This document shows, piece by piece, positions 49,942 to 59,170 of a stretch of DNA of 64,000 nt. Position 1 is the stretch's first letter. Every line of letters starts with the position of its first letter. The DNA lies in the NCBI GenBank assembly GCA_013416795.1, contig RQSC01000032.1:1866-65865 (forward strand), in the 5' to 3' direction. The stretch comes from Prasinococcaceae sp. CCMP 1430 (lineage: Eukaryota > Prasinodermophyta > Palmophyllophyceae > Prasinococcales > Prasinococcaceae). A program made the position numbers and the translations under genes. The notes beneath the pieces were generated by a model, which was not told where the DNA came from, did not search any database, and saw only the letters and a list, made by a program, of their open reading frames with translations.

Positions 49942-52900
49942 TTATACTTTGCTGGCGACGTGCTTCGTCTCGAGCGGTGCGCCCCACGAGCTCAGCGGCG
50001 GCGCCGCGACTGTGTTGTTGTTCATGGTGAAGTCGAACTTGGCGGCGGCAAGCTGTGCCGCAGCCTCAGCCTCACGGCACGCTGCCGCCTCGTTGGCAGC
50101 GCTGGCGATGGTCGTCTCCATGGCTTGGCCAACTTCGAGCAAACTACCGGGTCGCGCCTGCACACGGTGGCGTTCCCGCTGCCCGTGCTTGATCCTCGTC
50201 GCCCGGTTGTCGTCGCTCACTCGCCCGACGCCGCCGCTCTCCGCGTCGTCGCGTGCATGCTGCGCGGCACTCGTAATGCCTCGAGGGCTCGCCGCGCCGG
50301 CCACACCGTTGATTCGCTCGGCATGCGCGTCCGCGTCCTGCGCCTTGCGTGCGTCGAGGCGCGAAGCTGCCGACGCAGCGCTGCGATCAAGTCGCGTCTT
50401 GTCGCCGTCCTCGCCGCCGCATGTGTCCTCTTGCTCCGTGGTGGCGATCTCGTAGGGGACGAATTGACGCGATGGCACCGCCAGCCCAGGCACGTCGGTA
50501 CAGCCCACCCTCGGCATGGGCTCACACCGCATGTTGAGGTCGACGTCATCGACGTCCGAGTCGTCGTCGCTTTCGAAGGCAATCCCGATCGAGGGTCCCA
50601 GTGGCGTCTCTGGGCGTGCCTCGCGTTCCGCGGGCATCTTCGCGGCGAGGAGCTCCTCTTGCCGTGCGTCAGCACCGTCGCGCGGGTCGGCCTCGACATC
50701 GGAGGGCTCTCCTGCAGAGTCGCTGACGGCGGCCCCACCCGCGTCGTGCTCTTCCCCGGAGCGACGCTGCGTCAAGACAATCTTCAGGAGCTCGTCAGCA
50801 GGCGGTGCCATCGATCTTGCGACCGCCTCCCTTGCTGCCACGCTCATTGTAAGTGTCGGCGGTAGCGCCCCGGCCGCATGAAGCAGCGGAGAAAGGAGGT
50901 CAGTGCCGCTACCTGCGCCACCGCGCCAGTCGCGCTGGGGCTGCGGGAAGCGCCCGCCGGTCACCTGCGCCTCGTGTGTTTCCTCGCGAGTTGTCGCTGC
51001 AATGGCGGAATGGAAGGAGGCACCAAAGCCCATATCGAGCGGCGTGGGCTCCTCTGAGAGGCGCTCATTAGAAGCGACTGGTGCCCTGGGCACGTCCACT
51101 TTTCCCGCCGATGCAGTCTTGTTCCCATCCGCTGGAAGCATCGCCTCTGTCTCCACCTCATCCCACAAGTGCTCGCGCTCGGCCTCGACCTCGCGTCTTG
51201 CGGCGAGCAGCGCTGCCAGGCCGTCCGAAGCGCGCGAGACAGCCCGCCGTGCAGACGCAGGTGTCTTCGGCCTAGCACGGCCGCCATCTGCCTCGCCCTG
51301 AGAGTCCGCCCTGGACGGGTGCGAGCCAATGCCTCCAGATTCCGCGTCTGCTCGATCCTGCACCGCCTGCGACCTCGGAGTGGCCGTGTCGATTGCTGGT
51401 GTGGTGTCCGCTGCATCACCGAGTGCGCGCGCGACACCACAACCGCCACCGTCATCTGCCGTGCGCGCGAGGAAGGCCTCGATTCTTGCCGCTGCCGTAG
51501 AGAGTGGCGCGGACATGTCCTGCCTACGATGTGCACGCGCCCGCTCGATCGCAGGGTCCGGCGACCGGTGATCCGCGTCGCCATCACTGGCAACCCCTTC
51601 AATAGTTGCCGTTCCCATCTCGACCTGCGCTTCAACGCGCGCATTCTTTGACTTTGAAAGAGCTCGCTCGTCTGCGCTCTGACGGACTGCTTCGGCTGGG
51701 GAATGCTCCATGAAGGCACCAGCGCTCAGCAGTGGTGCGCCCTCCGGCGGCACCCCACCCACTGGGCGGCACATGGGGCTCCCCGGGCTCTGTGGGCTCC
51801 GTACCGACGCGCTGAGCGACGCTGCGGCTCGTGCACCATCGTGCGGAAGTCGCCCCTGGCGCGCGTGCAGGCCAGCCCTCCCCAAGCGGCGCGGTTCGCC
51901 ACGCGCGTCGATGCTCGCAGCGCGCTGGTCGTCGCCAGGCCCACCTTCCAGCTCGGGGAAACTCGCGCCTGCTGTGTCACGCTGTTGGCTCTGGTGGACG
52001 GGCGCAGGAGGATGGCGTCTGCCTACTCGGTGGTGGGCGAGTGACTGCATGCGCCGCCGCGGCTCCGCATACTCCTCCTGCTCGGCCAAACCGACTGAAT
52101 CGTCGTCAGAGGCCTCGTCGGCCTGGATGCAGGGGTTCGGTGCAGAGCTGGCGGACCGCTCTTGTTGCACAGTGCTCGGTGAGCCCGGCCGCTCGCCCGT
52201 GCCTGTACTCATCGAACTCTCCATTGCGCTCAGAGTGCGTGCCGAAGTGCCAGCAGCGGCCAACGATGGGCGTCGACGGCGGGAGGTCCGGCGGACGGCG
52301 CTCCCGTCCCCACGGTGGACACGTGCCTTGACGGCATCGAAGCCCATGTCACCTGGGCGGTACGTACCGTACGTCTCCTGAGCGGAGCGACCCACTCGCG
52401 CGGGGGCGCGGTGCCTTGGGGCCGGTGGAGCACCCCATGCGCGGCCGGCAGCGCGGCCAGCGCGTTTCTCGCCCCTCGTCCGAACCTCTCGCTGTCGCTG
52501 AAGGGCCGCGTGCGTCAGACCACGCGGACCTGCGCGCTCGCGGGAACGTGGTCGATCAGATCCGTCCGATCTCGCATCATCGCGCCCATGCACACTGCGC
52601 GGGCCCCCATAGCTTGCAAAGCGGTCGCCGCTGCCGTGGCCAGAGCGCGGTTGCGCACCCTGCGACCGTTTCGTTCTGCTCGCTGGCGCAGTGAACATGG
52701 CTTGGTAGGCACACAGCTTGGCCTCTTTCAGGCGGTCCTCCTCTGCGGCGACCTCGCGCGCGAAGACGTCCCTCTCAACGGCCTGCCGCTGAAAGAGTTC
52801 CTCGAGCACCTGAACGTTCCGGCGCTTCTGCTCCTCCCGCTGACGCGACGCCTCCTCTTGTTCGAGAGCGTCCGCCGCCTTCGTCATGTCGAGCGCTTCG

Positions 52901-54132
52901 GCGAAGCGCTTGTTGCGCACGAGGATCTTCTGCATGCGCCGCATGCCCCGCAGCTCAGCGCTCTTGCGATAGCCGCCACTGCGCTCGCCGCGCCCGCCCG
53001 CTGCGGTGCCCGTACGCGCATCGGCAACCTTCGCCGCTAGCCTGCTCTGGAGCGTCTCGAGCTCTTCCTCGTGGCGCACTCGCAGGTCGTCCTCCACCTG
53101 GCGGCATTTCTCACGAAAGGTCACAAACTGCGAGCGTCCGCGATGATGAGCGTACAGTGCCGCAGGCCCGGCGGCGTCGGCGACATCAGCGAGCGGCACG
53201 AGCGGGCGCTGAGAGCCGGGGGGGTGCGGCTGATATCATCGCGTGCGAGCGAGCGCGCACGCCATCCGCAATCGCGCTCGTACCTTTTCCTCCCAGTCCT
53301 GCTCAAACACCTGCCGCCGCGCTCGTTCATCAACAGTTTGCTGTTGGAAGCTGTCCACCAGGCTCTCCACGTGCTGCATCTGCGCAACCACGAGCTCGTC
53401 CGCCTCGTTCTCGTCGAAGCGCATGCGTGCCCGGCCCATACCGGCCTGGGCGTCGCCCATCGCTACCGACCGCACCGCCCGGCGCGCCACGACGCGCGCG
53501 CTCAGGGGAGCCTCCCTCTGTCGGAGAGCAGCCTCGAGCTCCTGGGCACGCTCGCGCTCCTGCAGGCTGCGGCGTTGCTCCTCCAGGCGGGCTCGCTCCT
53601 CCTCCAGCATGGACGCCAGCGCGGCCTGGTGACGTTCGCCGGGGCTTTGCGTGTGGTCGAAGGTGTGTGACGGCCTCTGAGAGCCCTCCGCGCCACCTAC
53701 TGCGTTCTGCGCAGTAGCCCATCCAGGCTCGCCGACTGCTGCATATGACCGTGGGGGGTACGCGCGCACCTGCGGATGCGAGTAGGTGCCCGCGTGCACG
53801 CCGGCGTGGCCATGCTGGCCGGCACGCGCGGCGAGCTCCGCCGAGAGCGTCTGCACGGCGGCGTGCGCACCTCCGTGCTGAAAGTATCGCGTTTGCTCGA
53901 CGAGACAGCTGTCGTGCTGCGCCCTCGTTTGTATCTCGCTGCCCGCGCGCGTGGCAAGGCCAGTCGCTTCGAGCGTCGTCCCCAGCGCTCCCGCTGCGGC
54001 GTCGGCGCTGCGCCGCGTCGCCTCCGGGCGCTGGGCGCCGGCCGACGCTGCGGCCTCGATTGCGCCCAGCCGCGCCGCCAGGTACTCCTGCACGCTGCGC
54101 GGCTGCTGTGCGTACTGTCCGCCCGACGCCAT
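49942..54132 (-). CDS. Large coiled-coil / disordered protein, function unknown
   Basis: Two exons on the minus strand, 54132-53284 and 53208-49942, joined by a short GT-AG intron with matching phase, give about 1,371 residues. The start at the Met beginning MASGGQYAQQPRSVQEYLA is chosen because the frame upstream is low complexity. It contains helices (MLEEERARLEEQRRSLQER; EALDMTKAADALEQEEASRQREEQKRR) of cytoskeletal-coiled-coil type, then a long Ser/Arg/Asp-rich disordered part. The segment RKSAELRGMRRMQKILVRNKRFAEAL is the most conserved-looking. No recognised family. The gene ends close to the protease's stop (convergent). Confidence 0.6.
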
Positions 54133-54649
54133 CAGCCCACGCACAGGGGTAGCGACGGGGCGCGGGCCGAAGGGGAAGGGGGGGGGGGGCGCCCCCCTCC
54201 CACGCACCCTTTGTGGCGAGTGACGCGCAGGCTCGCGCGCTGCTCGCGCTCGCCGCGCGCTCGCATCCGATCCGCGTGCGGCAGGGCGGCGCTGCTCCCT
54301 GCGCTCGCGGGACAACTTTACCCACGGGCGAGCTCATTCCAGGGACGCGCATCACATTTGGATTCGGGCTGCGAGCGTTCCGCGCGCTCGTCGACACGTT
54401 GATGGTACGCGGGACGTTCGCACCAAAAAGCCCTCCCTTCTCAACGGTTGAAATGTTCGAGTGCTCCCGGTGAAGATCAAAGGGAAGGGGGCGGGGGCGG
54501 AGGACACCTGGCGCACGCGCGGTGCGTGCGCGCACGCGCGTGCTGGAGAGCTGAAGGGGACGAGGGCACTCTGCGCGCTCGAGGCGGCGTGCGCAGAGGG
54601 AGGGCGTGCAAGGGCAGAAGCATGGGCACGTGGCCACCGCGCGGCGCGG

Positions 54650-54925
54650 CGCGCCGGCAACCAGCCGCGGCGGCGGCGCTGGCGCTGGGCGCGCTGGTGC
54701 TGTTCGCGATGCCGCTAGTCGCGCTGCTGCCTCAGCCGGTGCTGGCGGCGGTGGTGATCGCGGCGCTGACCCATTCGCTCGATCCGCGACCGATCCTGCG
54801 GCTCTGGGGGCTCAACCGCGACCAGTATATCGCGCTCGCCGCCGCGCTGGGCGTGCTGGTGCTCGGCGTGCTCGACGGCATGCTCTGCGCGATCCTGCTC
54901 TCGCTGGGTGTGGTCAAGGCCTATG
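54650..54925 (+). other. Bacterial-like SulP transporter fragment
   Basis: The reading VLFAMPLVALLPQPVLAAV, then VIAALTHSLDPRPILRLW and ALGVLVLGVLDGMLCAILL, is typical of the C-terminal membrane half of bacterial SulP permeases. The homology begins and ends abruptly. It is in frame with the downstream ependymin-like reading. Confidence 0.55.
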
Positions 54926-54975
54926 ACATCGTCGTCGCCATGACCAATGGCGGGCCGGGCCAGGCGACAACGGCG
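54915..54975 (+). other. Bacterial-like sugar ABC-permease fragment
   Basis: Immediately after the SulP piece the reading GVVKAYDIVVAMTNGGPGQA matches the conserved cytoplasmic-loop-to-helix junction of bacterial sugar ABC permeases (GGPG motif). So two different bacterial genes contribute adjacent fragments. Confidence 0.45.
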
Positions 54976-55797
54976 GCGCCCGTGCGAAGCCAGAGCGGGG
55001 GGGAGCTGCCGCGGCACGCGCGCCAGCAGTCGGGGCGCGCGCGGCTGGCCGCGCCAGTCTTCGCGGAGACATTCAGGGCAACGGCGGTGAGCATTGACGC
55101 GCGCACCCACGACGTGTACGACATCACCATCTGGCATGACCGCAAGCGAAACGCGGAGCGCCTGGACGACCACACGACGAACACCAGCTACCTCTTCAGC
55201 TACGCCAAGGGGATGCTGTACACCACGCGGAGAAACAGGTGCACGGCGACGAGAGTCTCGCCCACGATGGCTGCGCCGCGCATGCCGCGCGAGTCGCCGC
55301 TGCTCGCTTCGGACCTCGAGGATGTCAACGGCATGGACGGCGTGGAGCACTGGAGCAACCCGGGCGGGCGCTCACCAGACTGGGAGGAGGTGTGGGTGAT
55401 GAGGAAGGGGCGCACGTGCGAGCCTGTGCGCGAGCGCTACCGGCGCCATGCCTCCGCCGCGGCGCAGCAGACGGCGCCCCTCAGAGCCGCCGCCGACGAG
55501 AGCAAAGGCGACGGCGGCGACGCGGAGTGGGTGGAGGTGCAGGTCGACTACACGTCCTTTGAGGCTGGCCGTCTAGATCCGGCAATTTTCAAGGTGCCCG
55601 CGGAGAGCGGCTGCGCAGCGAGCCGCGGCAAGGCCGACATCGCGCGCGTCGAGGCCATCGCCGCGCAGCGCTCGCTGCTGCATGCGAGCCCCATGCATGT
55701 CGTGGCGCCGCGGGGCGGGTGGGGTGAAGAGGGCGACGGCAGGCGGCGTGGTGCAGCGGACGAGCTGAACCCCTTTGAGGCGCGCACGGAGCTCTAG
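54975..55797 (+). CDS. Ependymin-like secreted protein, 5' part chimeric
   Basis: The C-terminal 270 residues read like an ependymin-related protein: YLFSYAKGMLYTTRRNRCT, then VSPTMAAPRMPRESPL, DWEEVWVMRK and the terminal VEVQVDYTSFEAGRLDPAIF with VPAESGC. Several family-type Cys and Trp positions are present. Ependymin-related proteins are secreted lipid- or sugar-binding folds. No native signal peptide is seen because the 5' part is bacterial-like sequence. The frame is open upstream to 54448 but the native N-terminus is missing. Family assignment is moderate. Confidence 0.45.
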
Positions 55798-55918
55798 CGA
55801 GAGTCGCTCGCACAAGCGCGGCGGGAATCCACCCTGTCCGTCTAACTGATGCGATTTGTTAATGATGTTGATACAGTGGTCCCGCGCGCCTCGCGTGGCG
55901 CGCGCGGGCTCAGGGTAC

Positions 55919-56317
55919 CTAGTTCCCCAGCCTGGCCACTGTCTCAGGTCCCCGCGAGCCGGTCTTCTTCGAGAGCGACACGGTCTCGCGCTTGAGCACG
56001 TGCAGGAGCGTCTGTGAACTCTCAAGGATCTTCATGTACGCCGCCTCGGTCTCCTGCACCGTGCGGTCGTACTCAAGGAGGTGGGCCCTCTTCTTGTCTG
56101 ACTCGGCCTGCAGCTGCGACAGGCGCTTCGTGAGCACCTGCAGGTCGTTTTGGATCTTGCTCTTCTCCTCCTCGTCCTTGACAATCTGGCGATTGACCTC
56201 CTCGCGCTTCTCCTTGAGGTCCTCGATGCACTTGACCAGCTCGTTGTTGTTGTTCTGCAGGCCCGCGCCCTGCTCCGAAGCGCACAGCGCGCAGTTGGCG
56301 ACGGGATGGGCCGCCAT
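55919..56317 (-). CDS. SSNA1: SSNA1/NA14-type basal-body coiled-coil protein
   Basis: 132 residues. After MAAHPVANCALCASEQ, the reading GAGLQNNNNELVKCIEDLKEKREEV, then EYDRTVQETEAAYMKILESSQ and TLLHVLKRETVSLSKKTG matches SSNA1 (NA14, DIP13) almost throughout. It is a microtubule-associated coiled coil located at centrioles and basal bodies. The first 16 residues do not match the usual short start; an acceptor-like CAG just before GGCGCGGGC suggests a short upstream exon instead. Length otherwise typical. Confidence 0.88.
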   Translation of the reverse strand: MAAHPVANCALCASEQGAGLQNNNNELVKCIEDLKEKREEVNRQIVKDEEEKSKIQNDLQVLTKRLSQLQAESDKKRAHLLEYDRTVQETEAAYMKILESSQTLLHVLKRETVSLSKKTGSRGPETVARLGN

Positions 56318-57354
56318 GCAGCGCGGCGCTCACGGGCGTCAGCTCAGGCGCCAGCGCTCGGCGCTCAGGGCAGCGGCGACGCGCGCGAGGCCGAGGGCGC
56401 GCATTCGCATGTGCACGCGCCGCGAGCGAGCAGGCGTGCGTCCTAAGACGTTTGTGGTTGCCGTGCGTGCTCGCAGAGCAGTGCCTGGGAGGCTGCACTC
56501 TCAACGTTGCGTCCACGCGCGCGGACCGCGCGCGCGCAGAGGGGTGAGAGCGAAGCGACGCGCTCGCGTTCTACGATCATCTCCGCGGCATGTGCCTCGA
56601 CCGTCCCCAGCATCTAGCTCGTGAACGCCGCACTTTTTCCCCCCATGCGGCGCGAGCGCTTGCAGCAGTGCCTTCCCACCGGGGACGCTTCCCGCTTCTC
56701 GCGCGCCCGCCCGCTCATTCCTCCCCGGCACCACCTTCGTCCCCGAAGCGACCTCGCAGCGCGCGCGCGCCGACTCACCGACATGGCCGCGGCCCTGCTG
56801 TCGCTGCGCGTGCGCGCTGTGGCGCGCCACCGCTGCCCGCGGGCGCTGCACCCGCACCCTCTCGGCGGCGCGCCGCGCCGCCCCCGTCCCGCGTTCGCTG
56901 TGCATTTTTTGGTTTGACTTTTTCCGCCGTCGCGCGCCTGCATTTTCATGGCGCCGGAGCAGCACGGCACCGCGCGCGCCGCCCCCCGCGCCAGAAAAAA
57001 AAAAAAAAGCAAGAGCTCTTCCTTCCTCAAATGAAAGAATGCGTTTCCGTTTTGATTTTTCAAACGGTTCGGGCCGATTTGAACTGCCACTTTGGATTGT
57101 ACGTACAGTACCATCTGCCCCATCATGATGGTACACGTACCATCTCATCTGATGGTACAGCACCATCAGATGGTGTGGGTGGGTGGGTGGGAAATGCACC
57201 ATCCCTCCCTCCCCCCCACCCCCGGCACCGCGATCCCCACGCCGCTCCTGGTGAAATCGCGTGCGGCGGTGTGAAGGGCGAGCTGGGAGCGCTGGCGGTA
57301 CGCCCCTTCCATCTCCATCGCTCTCCCTCTCCGCCTCTCGCATCCGCTCGCACG
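56318..57354. promoter_or_regulatory. Divergent promoter region, SSNA1 and carrier genes
   Basis: 1 kb between divergent starts. An A tract (56995-57008), CAAACGG (57060), TTTGGATT (57091) and the alternating GTACCATC/GATGGTAC cluster described separately lie in the carrier-proximal half. Confidence 0.5.
57095..57176 (+). promoter_or_regulatory. Cluster of alternating GTACCATC / GATGGTAC motifs
   Basis: After GATTGTACGTAC (57095-57106) come GTACCATC at 57108 and 57137, its inverse GATGGTAC at 57127 and 57151, and one-mismatch copies GCACCATC (57160) and GATGGTGT (57169). Six sites in alternating orientation within 70 bases, about 180 bases before the carrier's ATG. Likely a multi-site binding array or cruciform-forming element; function is inferred. 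Confidence 0.5.
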
Positions 57355-58826
57355 ATGGCGCGTCTTGCGGCCGCCGCGGCCGTGCTGCTGTGCGCGCTCA
57401 TGCAGCACGCGAGCGCCGCCGGTAGCGGCGACGGCGGTGGCGGGCGAGCGCTCGCTGCGCGTGGTGGCGCTTTTGATGGCAGCGAGATCGACGCCGCGCG
57501 AGCCGCGAGCTCGGCTGGCCATGCGCTGGAAGACAGCGGCGAAGCCAACGGCGGAGATGAGCGCGCGGCGCTCGTGTTGGGCCCGGTCCTGCGCAAGGCG
57601 GTTGGCAGAGCTGCGCGCGGCGGCGCTGCAGGCTTGCTCGCAGGTGCGCTCCAAGTGCTCGCCTTCATGTGGCTACGCACGGCCATGAACGTGCAGTACG
57701 CGCGCGGAGGGGACCTGCGCACCGCGCTGCGCGCACTGTGGCGAGAGGGCGTGGCAGGGCAGCACGGCATGCATGCGGCCATCGCAGGCGTGGCGCGGCT
57801 CTACCGCGGTATAGGCTGGGCGATCGTGCAGGCGCCACTCTCGCGCTTCGGGGACACCGCCGCCAACGAGCTCGCGCTCTCGCTCGCAGCGGGTGAGATG
57901 CGCGCCGGTACTCCCTGCGAAGCCCCCCCGACTTCCCCCCCCCCCCCCCGCGGGCCAGCTGCGCTGCGCTCGACGAGCGTGCGCTGACAGGCGATGATTC
58001 GCACGTGCGCGAATCGCGCCCACTCCATGTCTCTCACGCACCCGTCCACCCATGGACTTGCACTCATTTGTGCTCACGTGCATGCATCTGCGCGTCCATA
58101 AGCCCCGGGCTCGGCGGGCGGCCTGCAGCTCCCCCTGGCGTTCGCCACCGCACTGGGCAGCATCTGTGGCGCCGCGTGGCGCGTGGCGCTCATGCCGGTG
58201 GACGCCGCAAAGACGCTCTCACAGGTCCACGGCAGCGGAGCAGCAGCAGTGCTGCGCGCTCGTGTTACTGTCGAGGGTATACGCACGCTGTGGGCGGGTG
58301 CGCTGGCGACACTCGGCGCGAGTGCCGCGGGCCACTACCCGTGGTTCGTCACCTTCAACGTCATGCACCAAGCGTTGCCCGAGGTCCATGCTGATGCGCG
58401 CCTGCTCAAGTTGGTGCGCGACGCCGCTTGTGGCGTCGCTGCTGCGTGTGCCTCGGACTGTGTGTCCAACTCGCTGCGGGTGCTCAAAACGATACGACAG
58501 ACTACAGCGCCAGGTACGGTATCGTGGAGATATCCTTGCGAGCGTGCGTGTTCGCATGCCACCGCGAACAATCGAACAGATGCGCCCCTCGAGCTCTCTC
58601 TCTTTTCACTCTGACGCGTGCGCCCGCGCCCGCTGCGCAACCCTCAGGTCGCGGACTGGCGCGAGCACCGACTTACTTTGCGACGGTCTCCGCGCTGCTC
58701 TCTCATCAGGGCGGTTGGTCGGAGCTCCTCGGTCGCGGGCTGCGCACGCGCCTGCTCTGCAACTGCGCCCAGAGCCTGCTCTTCGCAGTCATCTGGCGGT
58801 GGGCGCGCGACGCACATCCCGCGTGA
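57355..58826 (+). CDS. Mitochondrial-carrier-family (SLC25-like) protein with signal peptide
   Basis: Three exons: 57355-57892, 58103-58513 and 58648-58826, all phase-consistent GT-AG, giving about 376 residues. The N-terminus MARLAAAAAVLLCALMQHAS is a clear signal peptide, unlike mitochondrial carriers, and points to a complex-plastid or endomembrane route. The carrier signs are weak but present: ARGGAAGLLAGALQVLAFMWLRTAM in the first third, LMPVDAAKTLSQVHG (PxD..K) in the second, and GRGLRTRLLCNCAQSLLFAV in the third. Each has the helix-loop pattern of the three-fold repeat. Substrate unknown. The promoter carries a dense motif cluster. Confidence 0.65.
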
Positions 58827-59170
58827 GAGCGACCGCGCACCGCGCCTCGCCGCAAGGAACGCGCGCACAACTCCTAGCTAGCTACTAGACTACCTAGGTG
58901 TAGTACTAGGGAGCGACGGTGGTGTAGTGCCAGGCATGTAGAAGAGATGCGTGGATGTGTACACGCCTCGCTCGCTCGGCATGCGACCGTGCGCGTGTCT
59001 GCGTATGTGTAGACCAGCGACGCCAGGCGCTTCGCACCAGCAGTCAAGTCTGTCGACCGTTGGTGGCCGTCGCCTGGCGGCGTGTGTATTTACTTGTACA
59101 AATGCTCCCAGCGCCGACGCGCTGGAAGCGCCCACGCGCTGAAAATGCATGCAACGCGGATGCTGCGCGC
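58827..59170. other. Convergent 3' spacer
   Basis: 344 bases between the stop codons of the carrier and the MYCBPAP-like gene. Nothing recognised. Confidence 0.4.
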
